NCBI GenBank assembly: GCA_030747075.1
Contig: JASLLL010000003.1
Coordinates: 99,554 to 163,553, forward strand
DNA from: Gemmatimonadota bacterium
Lineage (GTDB): Bacteria > ARS69
DNA length: 64,000 bases
Direction: 5' to 3'
Shown here: one piece after another, positions 9,074 to 17,245 of the stretch
Layout of the letters: the number at the start of each line of letters is the position of its first letter
How positions within the stretch are numbered: position 1 is the first letter of the stretch
Position numbers and translations under genes: made by a program
The notes under the pieces: model-generated
The model's database searches: none
What the model was told of the DNA's origin: nothing
The model's input: the letters and a program-made list of their open reading frames with translations, nothing else

Positions 9074-9517
9074 TCAGCCGGTGGGGTTGGTCGGGATCTT
9101 TCCGCCGCCCTCGGACGGGGTGAAGTAGATCGCCTTGTTCGAGTAGCTGCTGCGATTCCCGGAAGCGTCCTCCGAAGCGGCCCGATAGTCCACTCGTGAG
9201 TGAACCTGATCAAAGTACGAGGCGTCCTGCAGGAGGCTGGAAGACACGGCTTCCCAGGTCGTGCCGTGGTCCAGGCTTCTCTGGAGCTCATAGCCGGCGA
9301 GGTCCGCCTCGCTGTTCGGCGCCCAGTTGACCCAGAGCGTGTCGTCAATCTCGGAGACCGCAAGATTCGACGGCACAGCCGGAGGAGTCAGATCGACCGG
9401 CGGATCGTCGTCACCCGGAGGCAGCGTGGAGACGGTGTTGTCGTCGCCGCCACAGCCGATGAGCGCAAAGCAGAGCAAGCAGGAAAGCGTGAGGGAAATC
9501 AGCGTCGGGATCTTCAT
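9074..9517 (-). CDS. lipoprotein with one fibronectin type III-like domain
   Basis: 147 residues from ATG 9517. This start begins a lipoprotein signal peptide with lipobox LIGC followed by GGDDN; a start at 9538 (MTEDEET) is also possible because GGAGG lies between the two. After a flexible acidic and proline-rich linker (PPGDDDPPVD) comes one Fn3-like beta-sandwich: PPAVPSNLAVS, LWVNWAPNSEADLAGYELQR, and DASGNRSSYSN. This fold is common in surface-anchored adhesion or binding proteins of FCB bacteria. No catalytic residues are seen. A strong hairpin terminator follows the stop. Confidence 0.75.
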   Translation of the reverse strand: MKIPTLISLTLSCLLCFALIGCGGDDNTVSTLPPGDDDPPVDLTPPAVPSNLAVSEIDDTLWVNWAPNSEADLAGYELQRSLDHGTTWEAVSSSLLQDASYFDQVHSRVDYRAASEDASGNRSSYSNKAIYFTPSEGGGKIPTNPTG

Positions 9518-9772
9518 GGTTTCTTCGTCCTCCGTCATAGGTGTCGACTCTCCACAGAGAGGCGGGATCGAGTCCGCTCCGGTCCCTCGCAATTCCGGGG
9601 CCACTTCCGGAGGGCCTGCTTCCGTGAGAATCGGCAAGGAGTGCGCGGAGTTTTAGCGATAGATCAGCAGTCTCGCGGCAGGCTGTTCCAGATCTGCACG
9701 GTCCGGATTGCAGAGTGCAACTTTCGCACACTGGCCCCGGGCGCTGCCGGGGGGTGCTGAACAGCGACAGCG

Positions 9773-10759
9773 CTATCGGAGGACGCGTACGAGGGCCACT
9801 TCAGCCTCGGGGAGGGCCGGGCAGTGAACGAAGTAGACTCCACAGGCTGCCGGATTCCCCAGGGAAGTCCGTCCATTCCAGAGGAATGTGGTCTCCTCCC
9901 CCCTCGCCGTCGGCAGAAGCCTGACAACCCGCCGCCCCACCACATCGACAACATCCGCATGGACAGCCTGTTCCGTGGAGGCGGCAAACACAATGCGGAC
10001 TTCCCCTCCCCTTCCTGCGCGGAACGGATTCGGCGAGACCAGCGAGACGGTGCTCTCGTCGGGAGCCACCCTTTGGTTCAGAAGCCGGTCGAACCAGGGC
10101 ACCAGTCCGGCCACTTCCGTCGGAAGAGGAATGTCGGCGTTCTCGATCCCGGGTGAGGAGAGCGCCTCGGGAGGCCCCAGCAGGAAGCGATAGTCCTCGG
10201 CGAAGATCTCATGCGGTCGATCCCGGTGGGATGCGGCATGGTGATATCGACCGGAGTGCAGCTGGCGAAGGTCCAGGTACTCCTCCCACAGCGTGCTGCC
10301 ATCCGGGGCAAGTGCGTGCTGCACTATGTGCCCGAGTTCGTGTGCGATCGTGGCCGCAAGATGCTCGGGATGCACCTTCCGGAGTCCGGGAGAGAGAAAG
10401 ACGATGTTCCCTTCACAGCTGGACCGGAGAGTGCCGCGACGCGGATACGGGAGAACCACGATGCGTGCGTCGAGGGAGGCTACGCCCGCAGGCGCGGAGG
10501 CAATCGCCTCGCGAACCAGCCCGATCTCGAACGGATGAAACGAGCCGTCCCCCAGAGTGGAGAGTTCGCTGTCCAGAGGATCGGTAACAAGCGGCCAGGA
10601 GCGGCCATTCATCACCAGGCACAAGGTCCCGTCGATGAGGGTCGTGTGTTTGCTCAGGACCTCCTGTGCGTCGATGAGCCGGAGAGAGGCACTTGCGGGG
10701 GGAACGGCCCACAGAACGGCGAGCGTAAGCAGGCTCGCGAGGTTGCATCTCCTCATCAT
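9773..10759 (-). CDS. secreted HExxH metallopeptidase-like protein with FlgD-like C-terminal domain
   Basis: 328 residues. The signal peptide is MMRRCNLASLLTLAVLWAVP with a cut near ASAS. The zinc motif HELGH sits at 140-144, and a second acidic cluster PHEIFAEDY at 182-190 can supply the third ligand. That spacing and the FAE motif resemble the anthrax lethal factor-like (ATLF) gluzincin domain. Residues about 245-328 form a FlgD-like Ig domain (SPNPF, VVDVVGRRVVRLL, LWNGR, GVYFVHC) ending in VLR. It is probably exported and then sorted to the surface or medium. The substrate is unknown. Two ATGs stand in tandem at the start, and the choice between them is open. Confidence 0.75.
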   Translation of the reverse strand: MMRRCNLASLLTLAVLWAVPPASASLRLIDAQEVLSKHTTLIDGTLCLVMNGRSWPLVTDPLDSELSTLGDGSFHPFEIGLVREAIASAPAGVASLDARIVVLPYPRRGTLRSSCEGNIVFLSPGLRKVHPEHLAATIAHELGHIVQHALAPDGSTLWEEYLDLRQLHSGRYHHAASHRDRPHEIFAEDYRFLLGPPEALSSPGIENADIPLPTEVAGLVPWFDRLLNQRVAPDESTVSLVSPNPFRAGRGGEVRIVFAASTEQAVHADVVDVVGRRVVRLLPTARGEETTFLWNGRTSLGNPAACGVYFVHCPALPEAEVALVRVLR

Positions 10760-11086
10760 GCTTGTCCGCCTCCGTCACGCTGTGAACGGCAGGCGAAACT
10801 TCGGCGGCCCGGCGTTTCCCGAACTCAGTGTGTTCGGGTTCCGTGGCTTTGCGCGTCCTCGTGCGGACTTGCCCTTGTCGGTCTCGCGGACCCGTGGTGA
10901 GTCCACCGTCTGCTACCGCAAGGCTCGTGCCGGGTTGAGTGCAGGGGGTCTCTTCGCACAGCGTGGTCAAACGCAAGAATCACTCAAGGCTGCATAGAGA
11001 ATGGCCCGCCGCAGAGGGATGCGACGGGCCGTGTGTCGGCGTCCGGGGGGAATCTCCCCGGAACGGCGTGGGATTCCTCTCAGTCG
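10760..11086. other. 327-base intergenic region
   Basis: This lies between the metallopeptidase start (10759) and the REC-kinase stop (11087), both on the minus strand. No gene is seen. It holds the terminator-like hairpin at 11003-11030, a second small hairpin near 11041-11059, and a 7-bp inverted repeat at 10818-10824 with 10832-10838 that could be an operator for the metallopeptidase gene. No clear promoter could be picked. Confidence 0.5.
11003..11030 (-). terminator. hairpin terminator after the REC-histidine kinase gene
   Basis: A 10-bp stem (11003-11012 with 11021-11030, one G-U pair) and an eight-base loop stand 57 bases after the stop of the REC-kinase gene. They are followed on the minus strand by the weakly T-rich ATTCTCT. 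It would end the FlgN-like/FliA/REC-kinase transcript. Confidence 0.5.
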
Positions 11087-12289
11087 TCAGTGTTCCGATG
11101 GGCCGGGGAGTGTGATGCGAACCGAGGCACCGCCAAGTTCGGGCTGAATGAAGCGCACGCTGCCTCCGTGGGCTTCTGCCAGACACCGCGTCACCGAGAG
11201 TCCCAGCCCGGCGCCGGGGAACGCTCGCGTGGAGGACATGTCGCCCTGCGTGAAACGATCGAACGCTTCTGCAAGGTCGGGAGCGTCGACGCCGATGCCG
11301 TTGTCGTGAATGTCGATGTGTACTCGGGAAGCGTCCACCGACGCACGAAGGAGAATCTCCTGAGACGCGGGATCGCGCGTGAACTTGCGGGCATTGTCCA
11401 CGAGGTTCGCGATACACAGTCCCAAGCGCGTCCGGTCCACGAGCACTCTCGCATCCGATGCGCATTCGGGCACTTCGAGCCGTACGAGTTCGCGGAGATC
11501 TCCTGCGGGACCGTTTCGGACCCAGGCGCGCAGGAACTCCCCCAGGGCCACGGGTTCCAGTATGGGCGTCAGCGCTCCGCTGTTGGCCTCCACCAGAATC
11601 AACAGATTCGAAATCAACGCATCCAGTCGACTCACATTGTCCCGAAGGCCATCCATCGCGTCTCCTGCCCGGGAAGGATGCTCCGGCTGAGACTCCAGCA
11701 TCGACAGAAAGCCCTGGAGCGCGGTGAGTGGCGTACGAAACTCATGGGAAACGGTCGCGAGCAGGTCATCCTTGATGCGTTCCACTTCGCGAAGTCGCTG
11801 GTTGACCCGCGTGAGTTCGCTGTTCTCGCGGCGAAGGCGAGAGCGTTCCAGGCAGTTCCCGACGACGCGCGCCACTTCGTCCAGCGTGAACGGCTTGAGG
11901 AGATAGTCGAACGCGCCGAGGCGCAGCGCGCGAATGGTGGTCTCCACCGTGGCGTGCCCGGTGATGACGATTACCGAAGCCTCCGGACAGGCCTTCTGCG
12001 ACCACTCCAACAGCGACATTCCATCGACATGGGGCATTCGCAGATCGACCAGCATGAGATCGAAGCTCGCGCGGCCGAGAAGTTCCATCGCTTCTCTTCC
12101 GTCGCAGGCGGCCTCGACTTCGTAGTCTCCCATGGACAGGAATTCTCGCAGCGTTTCGCGGATGTTCTCGTCGTCGTCCACCACGAGGATCTTCTCCCTC
12201 GTGGTGGTCACTGCGCTCGTGCGCTCTCCCGGCGGTCCTGCCATCGTGTCGGGGAGCAGGCACTCGGCGGGCTTTCTGAAGTCGGACAT
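11087..12289 (-). CDS. receiver-histidine kinase hybrid (REC first, then kinase)
   Basis: 400-residue soluble protein with no membrane span. The receiver (about 32-145) has VVDDDEN, phospho-acceptor Asp82 and Lys132. A coiled linker (about 148-172) leads to a HisKA domain with His182 in SHEFRTP, then a HATPase domain with N box NLVDNARKF and G boxes DNGIGV and GAGLGLS. This order is the reverse of the usual hybrid kinase: the receiver probably gates the kinase, so the protein can relay a signal from another histidine kinase, possibly CheA of the upstream block. It starts 55 bases after the FliA-type sigma gene, with a purine-rich GGAAGAGGG before ATG 12289, and is likely in the same transcript. 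Confidence 0.9.
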   Translation of the reverse strand: MSDFRKPAECLLPDTMAGPPGERTSAVTTTREKILVVDDDENIRETLREFLSMGDYEVEAACDGREAMELLGRASFDLMLVDLRMPHVDGMSLLEWSQKACPEASVIVITGHATVETTIRALRLGAFDYLLKPFTLDEVARVVGNCLERSRLRRENSELTRVNQRLREVERIKDDLLATVSHEFRTPLTALQGFLSMLESQPEHPSRAGDAMDGLRDNVSRLDALISNLLILVEANSGALTPILEPVALGEFLRAWVRNGPAGDLRELVRLEVPECASDARVLVDRTRLGLCIANLVDNARKFTRDPASQEILLRASVDASRVHIDIHDNGIGVDAPDLAEAFDRFTQGDMSSTRAFPGAGLGLSVTRCLAEAHGGSVRFIQPELGGASVRITLPGPSEH

Positions 12290-12344
12290 GAACCCTCTTC
12301 CTCTCCGCCCTGATCAGGCGTTCCGTTGCGTGAGCCCGATTTCC

Positions 12345-13217
12345 TCAAGCCGACAGAAGGCTGGTGATGTCAGGGAGCACGGCGCGGGCGCCATCGTTCT
12401 CCGCATCGGAGAACTCCTGTGGGATGCCCGTACCCATGAGGCCGGACACCAGTGTCGAAGTCTCGCCGCGAAGCTTCCCGCGAAGGCGCTGAACCGCCTT
12501 GGTGTGGATCTGAGATATGCGCGACTCCGAGACACCCAGGAGCGACCCGATTTCCTTCAGCGTCAAACGCTCGTAGTAGTACAGCGCAATGACCAGCCGC
12601 TCCCGCGAAGGGAGACGACCGATCGCGCGATTGATGCTGATCTTGAGGTCCTCGATGTCCATGTGCTGCGCGGGACTGAGACCGGCGCGATCTTCCAGCG
12701 CATCCACCAGACGCGTCTGCCCGTCGCCGTCCTTGCTGGAGACAAACTCGTCCAGCGAGATGAGGCTTGTGGAGCGGACCTCGTCCATCAGCTTGTGCAG
12801 GGCTCGCGTCGAGATCTGCATCCGGTCGGCCACTTCACCGGTGGTTGCGGAACGCCCGAGAGAAGCCTCCAGTTCCGTGTAGACGCCCTCCAGTTTGCGG
12901 GCCTTCTGACGCGTGGAGCGAGGGATCCAGTCGAGAGCGCGGAGTTCGTCCAGGATGGCTCCGCGGATTCTGGTCACGGCGTAGGTCTCAAACCGCGTCT
13001 TCCGATCGAGGTCGTACTTGTCGATGGCGTCCATGAGTCCGAGCACGCCGGAGCTGATCAGGTCTTCGGTCTGCACCGACGGCGGGAGCCCGATGGCCAT
13101 GCGTCCCGCGACATACTTCACCAGGGGGACATATCGCAGCACGAGCTTCTCTCGCAGTTCCGGGGATCGCTTCTTGCGGTAGTCCTTCCAGATCTGGTCT
13201 GCGGGGCGGCTCTTCAT
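12345..13217 (-). CDS. fliA: FliA/WhiG-type RNA polymerase sigma factor
   Basis: 290 residues. Region 2 is seen as VPLVKYVAGRMAIGLPP, LISSGVLGLMDAIDKYD and FETYAVTRIRGAILDELR. Region 3 follows, and region 4 has LPSRERLVIALYYYERLTLKEIG plus the helix SRISQIHTKAVQRLR. This is the sigma-28 group that transcribes late flagellar and chemotaxis genes in many bacteria. A tail of about 40 residues after region 4 (ending DITSLLSA) is longer than usual. Its ATG overlaps the stop of the FlgN-like gene (ATGA). No flagellar structural genes are in the window, so its regulon here may be motility elsewhere or a surface programme. The symbol marks family membership only. Confidence 0.9.
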   Translation of the reverse strand: MKSRPADQIWKDYRKKRSPELREKLVLRYVPLVKYVAGRMAIGLPPSVQTEDLISSGVLGLMDAIDKYDLDRKTRFETYAVTRIRGAILDELRALDWIPRSTRQKARKLEGVYTELEASLGRSATTGEVADRMQISTRALHKLMDEVRSTSLISLDEFVSSKDGDGQTRLVDALEDRAGLSPAQHMDIEDLKISINRAIGRLPSRERLVIALYYYERLTLKEIGSLLGVSESRISQIHTKAVQRLRGKLRGETSTLVSGLMGTGIPQEFSDAENDGARAVLPDITSLLSA

Positions 13218-13633
13218 GAGACAATGTCCTCCGTCGTTTCAGTTCTTTTCCAATCCAGCGAACACGCCAGGAGGTCCCGACACGCAGCCTCAAGCGCGAG
13301 AATGCGCTCCACGGTCACGGAGACGGCCTCCAGAATCTGCATCAGTTCCCCACCCGAAGCGGCGGGAAGGTCTCGTCGTGCGGATACCCACCAGGCCCGG
13401 TCCGTTGCGAGGCCCTCATCCACGCTCCGGATCTCATCGAGAAGTTCCCGCTTTGCCTGGAGGATCTCGCTCACCCGCTGAATACCATTGCGACTTCGCA
13501 GCAGGTCGTGTTCCTCGTCGGCCAGCGTCTCCAGCTGGAGGTACCGGTTGAGCTGTGCGCGGTAGCCTCCCCGCAAGAGCTCAATCCGTTGTTCCGGGGA
13601 GTTCCCCTTCCGCGTGAGTCCCGTCGCCTTCAT
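13214..13633 (-). CDS. small coiled-coil protein, possibly a FlgN-like export chaperone
   Basis: 139 residues, almost wholly helical, with two coiled-coil stretches (YLQLETLADEEHDLLRSR, and ILQAKRELLDEIRSVDEG) and a C-terminal helix VERILALEAACRDLLA. FlgN-type flagellar chaperones have this size and pattern, and the gene overlaps a FliA-type sigma gene by four bases, which fits. There is no decisive motif, so a generic coiled-coil partner of the sigma factor remains possible. ATG 13633 is preferred over 13657 because GGGGGGAG lies just upstream at the right spacing. Confidence 0.5.
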   Translation of the reverse strand: MKATGLTRKGNSPEQRIELLRGGYRAQLNRYLQLETLADEEHDLLRSRNGIQRVSEILQAKRELLDEIRSVDEGLATDRAWWVSARRDLPAASGGELMQILEAVSVTVERILALEAACRDLLACSLDWKRTETTEDIVS

Positions 13634-13686
13634 TGGCTCTCCCCCCGGTGAGTTCAAGGTCCCGGTCTCCCGGGCTTACGGGGTGG

Positions 13687-13716
13687 GATATAGCAAGGAG
13701 GAGGCCAGACTTGCAA
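13687..13716 (-). promoter_or_regulatory. candidate promoter of the FlgN-like/fliA operon
   Basis: On the minus strand TTGCAA (13711-13716) and TATATC (13687-13692) are 18 bases apart, 53 bases before the chosen ATG. The -10 is imperfect at its last position, so this is tentative. Confidence 0.35.
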
Positions 13717-13787
13717 AAAACGCCAGAAGTGGCAAAAGAACGGCCCTCGTGCGGATTGAGCGCGGGATGTAGGGGGCGGGGGCTACA

Positions 13788-13810
13788 AACTGCCCGGAAT
13801 CTGGCCAGTT
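13788..13810 (-). terminator. weak hairpin after the sigma-54 activator gene
   Basis: A near-palindrome (AAACTG ... CAGTTT, one internal mismatch) lies about 60 bases beyond the stop at 13869. It lacks a T-run but sits where the chemosensory transcript would be expected to end. Confidence 0.3.
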
Positions 13811-13868
13811 TGAGTGCAGACAGGCGGTCAGCTATTGATCAGCATGGTCAGGGTTCAGGCGGAGGGAA

Positions 13869-15260
13869 TCAGCCGCCGGAAGCGGCGGAGTCGGCGGCTT
13901 CCATCTTCTTCAGCTTCTCCCGAAGGGTTTGTCGAGAGATGCCCAGGAGCTTGGCTGCGCGGGACTTGTTTCCCTCGCACCATTCCAGCGTGAGGGCAAT
14001 GTGTTCCAACTCCATGACGCGCAACGGTCGGGGTGAGAACTTCGGGGGTTGGGCCGGTGTGGACGAACTCGACGCGGTGCTCTCCTCGTCCAGATCCAGC
14101 GGAAGGTGACTCGCGAGAATCAGATCTGTCGATTGCAGGAGTATGGCGCGTTCGATCACATTCTTCAGTTCCCGCACATTGCCCGGCCACGCATAGGCCT
14201 CCAGAAGCGCGCGGGCTTGCGGTGTGAAGCCGCGCACCGAGCGTTTCAGTTCTCGATTGAACTGCTGGACGAAGTAGCTGGCCAGCACGAGCACATCCTC
14301 CGCCCTTTCGCGAAGTGGAGGGACCTGGACGAGGACCACATTCAACCGGAAGTAGAGATCGTCACGAAAGCGACCGTCCTGAGCTTCGCGCTTGAGATCT
14401 CGATTGGTGGCGGCCACGATGCGAACATCCACCTCGATGTCCCTTGTTCCGCCGACCTTTCGGAAACTCTTGGTCTCCAGCACGCGAAGCAGACGCGCCT
14501 GCAAACCCAGCGGCATCTCCCCAATCTCATCGAGAAACAGCGTTCCGCCGTCGGCGATTTCCAGAAGTCCCCGCTTGCTCTCCCGTGCATCGGTGAACGC
14601 TCCCTTTTCATATCCGAAGAGTTCACTCTCCAGAAGAGTCTCCGGGAGTCCCGCGCAGTTGATGGTGAGGAACGGCTTGCGCTCCTCGGGGAACGACAGG
14701 AAGTGCACCGCCTTGGCAACGAGTTCCTTCCCTGTGCCACTCTCCCCTTGAATGAGAACCGTAGATGTGGGGCTGTTCGCCACTTTCGCGATGATGTCCG
14801 CGACCTGATTCATCGAGCGTGAGTTCCCCAGAATGAAACGATCCGAATCCCGATTCCCGACACGAATCTGCCGCACGGTCTGGGCTTTTCGGGAAATGTC
14901 GATGTTGACCATGGCCTGTTCGACCAGTTCGAGCACTTTGCGAAGCTCGAAAGGTTTGTTCAGGAAATAGTACGCACCCGTCTCCAGGGCGTTGGGCGCG
15001 GCGGTGTCGGCATCGTAGGCGGACATCATGATGACGATGGTCTCCGCATGGTGGTGCCTGATTTCGCGGAGGATGTCCATGCCGTTACGCCCCGGGAGAC
15101 GCACATCGAGAAACACCAGATCCCGAGAGTGCTGCGCCAGCGCAGCCAGACCGGCTTCGCCGCTTTCCACGCCCTCCACGGAGTGACCGTGCTCCTCCAG
15201 AGCCAGGCGCAGGGAAGTCCGGAGATTGCGTTCGTCATCTACGATCAGGATGTCGGCCAC
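13869..15260 (-). CDS. sigma-54-dependent response regulator (NtrC family), end of the chemosensory operon
   Basis: 463 residues. The receiver domain has IVDDE at the N-terminus, phospho-acceptor Asp52 and Lys102. The AAA+ domain has Walker A GESGTGKE (172-179), Walker B LFLDE and sigma-54 loop GAFTDA (220-225; usual form GAFTGA). A Fis-type DNA-binding helix-turn-helix closes it (EGNKSRAAKLLGISRQTLRE). It overlaps the upstream histidine kinase gene by 16 bases, so that kinase is the probable direct partner. CheA is encoded four genes further up in the same overlapping transcript and, with no CheY present, could also phosphorylate it (inference). Target promoters are unknown; I found no exact -24/-12 element nearby. 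Confidence 0.95.
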   Translation of the reverse strand: MADILIVDDERNLRTSLRLALEEHGHSVEGVESGEAGLAALAQHSRDLVFLDVRLPGRNGMDILREIRHHHAETIVIMMSAYDADTAAPNALETGAYYFLNKPFELRKVLELVEQAMVNIDISRKAQTVRQIRVGNRDSDRFILGNSRSMNQVADIIAKVANSPTSTVLIQGESGTGKELVAKAVHFLSFPEERKPFLTINCAGLPETLLESELFGYEKGAFTDARESKRGLLEIADGGTLFLDEIGEMPLGLQARLLRVLETKSFRKVGGTRDIEVDVRIVAATNRDLKREAQDGRFRDDLYFRLNVVLVQVPPLRERAEDVLVLASYFVQQFNRELKRSVRGFTPQARALLEAYAWPGNVRELKNVIERAILLQSTDLILASHLPLDLDEESTASSSSTPAQPPKFSPRPLRVMELEHIALTLEWCEGNKSRAAKLLGISRQTLREKLKKMEAADSAASGG

Positions 15261-17245
15261 GGTTCACCTCCACTCGGGCGAGGATGGTCCTCCGCCGGGA
15301 TGAGAGGCAGCAGCGCCGTGGCTCGGCTCGCGCCCTCGGGAGAAGTTTCCATCCGCAGCGTGCCCCCATGTCTTCGCAGAATGTGCTGGCAGACAGGGAG
15401 CCCGAGTCCGGTGCCCCCCGACTTCGTTGAGAAGAACGGATCGAAGACTCTCTCTCGAATCGTCAGCGGGACTCCGGGGCCGTCATCTTCGACCACCACA
15501 CGGACTGCCGGAAGATCTTCGGTGGAATCATCGAAGATCAGCAGGCGAACCTCCCCCCCCTCCGGCGAAGCCTCTACTCCGTTCAGCGTCAGGTTCAGCA
15601 CAACTTGCAGGATCTGGTCGCGATCCGCAAGAGGACAGGGCACCTCCGGGGACGCCTTCACGGAGACCGTCACTCCCCGCTTCGCGGCACGGCCTCCCAC
15701 CAGATGGGCGGCCCGGTGGAGAATCGAGGAGAGGTCCACCGGTTCAAGATCGGGTTCCGGGGGCTCAGCGAACATCAGAAGACTCCCCACAATGCGATCC
15801 AGCCGGTCCGTCTCCTCCACGATGATGCTGGCCAGTTCCGCATCCTTCCCGGAGTGCGCCAGACGGGAGAGGAGCACCTCCGCCGAAGTGCGTATTCCCG
15901 CAAGCGGGTTTCGGATTTCATGGGCCACGGCGGCCGAAAGGCGCCCCAGAGCGGCCAGGCGATCGGCGCGCCGAACCTCCTCCTCGGCTTCCACTCGACA
16001 GGAGAGGTCGGTGACCAGCGCGAGAACACCCCGTTTGCCGTCGTCTTCGGGCAGGGCGGAAGTGCGAACGGAGACCGGGACCGGTCGATGACCCGCCCGC
16101 GTGAGGTAGGTCTCCACCTCCGCGGAAGGTCCCGGGTCCGCTTCTGCGCGGGGTGGGCGGAGAAGCGGGATGAAGTGCAGGTTGTCGACAAAGACCTCTT
16201 CCAGCGAGCGCCCCACCGGATCGTCGGAAGGGACCCCGAGAATCCGGCAAAGCGTGGGGTTGGCCAGGACTACCCGGTCCCTGGCGTCGATCTTCAGCAG
16301 GCCGCCTCGCAGCGTGGACAGGATTCGATTGTTCTGCTGCTGCGAGGAACGGAGAGCCTCTCGGGAGGCTTGCGAACGGACTCCATCGGAGACGAGCGCG
16401 AGGAGTTTCCGGGTGAACGGCGCTTCTCCTTCAAGAAGAGGGTCCCGGCCGCTGTCGAACAGAAGGAGAAGACCCGTGACTATCGGATCCTCTCGCAGCA
16501 ACTTCCAACAGGTCGGGCCGTCGGGCGAAGGGGGAGGCTGATGCGCTGAGGAAGCATCCAGAGAGACGGGGGCCAGATCCGCGGCCAGCGCCTCCGGGAT
16601 CTGCCAGGCACCCGACACCTCGTAGGAGTCCCCCCCCCACCGACACACGGCCGCCGCCCGGGCACCGAGCGCACGCCCGACGACCTCGGCGAGCAGTGGC
16701 CAGAATGTGGCAATCGGTCCCGGGGCAGCCAGGAAGCGCGCGACATCCTGAAGGCGGGTCGCCTCGGTCAGTTCCCGGGAGAGTGCCCGGTTCTCCGAGC
16801 GGAGATCTTCCGACTGCTCCACGACAATCCGGGCGAAGCGGCGTCGTTCTGCAATGACGCGATCATTGGACTGCTCAAGTTCTCGAACGAACTCGTCCGC
16901 CTGGGCGAGATGGCGTCGGCGCTCGAGAATGTCCGTCATGACGGCAAGAACCTCGGTCCCGTCACTTCCCCAGAGAATGGCGCCGCGCGTCGAGGGACCC
17001 GACGCGGCAAACACCACGATCGATTCGCCAGCGTGGGCTTGTGAGGGACGAAAGGCCATCCACTGGTCGAGGCCGGGCGATTCCTCGTCAATCAGAAGGA
17101 CGCCCGCGTAAGGCATGGGGACTTGCTTCAGTGTGCGGTAGACATGGAGCTGTGCGCGATCTGCGAGAAGGGGAGTCCAGTTGGCGGCGGATCTGCGGAG
17201 GTCGGCATGGGGGGTGACGACAGCAACCTGATCACGATCGGTCAT
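15245..17245 (-). CDS. soluble sensor histidine kinase with pseudo-receiver, GAF-like and PAS domains
   Basis: 666 residues with no membrane span. Residues 1-110 look like a receiver fold but lack the N-terminal acidic pair (VTPHAD instead of VDDD) and a conserved KP. A long coiled coil (about 110-160) is followed by a GAF-like region (about 165-300) and a PAS domain (about 315-420, GLLKIDARDRVVLANP and GVPSDDPVGRSLEEVF). The kinase core has HisKA His442 in AVAHEIRNPLAG and a HATPase with NLTLNGVEASP, DDGPGV and GGTGLGLPV. This core is of the NtrB type that pairs with sigma-54 activators, and the next gene is one. The start overlaps the PilZ gene stop by four bases. The signal is therefore cytoplasmic or comes from a neighbouring protein. 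Confidence 0.93.
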   Translation of the reverse strand: MTDRDQVAVVTPHADLRRSAANWTPLLADRAQLHVYRTLKQVPMPYAGVLLIDEESPGLDQWMAFRPSQAHAGESIVVFAASGPSTRGAILWGSDGTEVLAVMTDILERRRHLAQADEFVRELEQSNDRVIAERRRFARIVVEQSEDLRSENRALSRELTEATRLQDVARFLAAPGPIATFWPLLAEVVGRALGARAAAVCRWGGDSYEVSGAWQIPEALAADLAPVSLDASSAHQPPPSPDGPTCWKLLREDPIVTGLLLLFDSGRDPLLEGEAPFTRKLLALVSDGVRSQASREALRSSQQQNNRILSTLRGGLLKIDARDRVVLANPTLCRILGVPSDDPVGRSLEEVFVDNLHFIPLLRPPRAEADPGPSAEVETYLTRAGHRPVPVSVRTSALPEDDGKRGVLALVTDLSCRVEAEEEVRRADRLAALGRLSAAVAHEIRNPLAGIRTSAEVLLSRLAHSGKDAELASIIVEETDRLDRIVGSLLMFAEPPEPDLEPVDLSSILHRAAHLVGGRAAKRGVTVSVKASPEVPCPLADRDQILQVVLNLTLNGVEASPEGGEVRLLIFDDSTEDLPAVRVVVEDDGPGVPLTIRERVFDPFFSTKSGGTGLGLPVCQHILRRHGGTLRMETSPEGASRATALLPLIPAEDHPRPSGGEPWPTS

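Noticed and set aside
12345..13217. Reading the sigma gene as an anti-sigma/flagellar island
   Set aside because: No flagellar hook, rod, motor or FlgM-like gene is adjacent; only the FlgN-like reading of the overlapping small gene supports it.
13712..13727. Sigma-54 (-24/-12) promoter on the minus strand (TGGCGTTTTTTGCA)
   Set aside because: Only eight bases separate GG and GC; the -24/-12 element requires ten. The nearby TTGCAA/TATATC pair is a better, though still weak, candidate.
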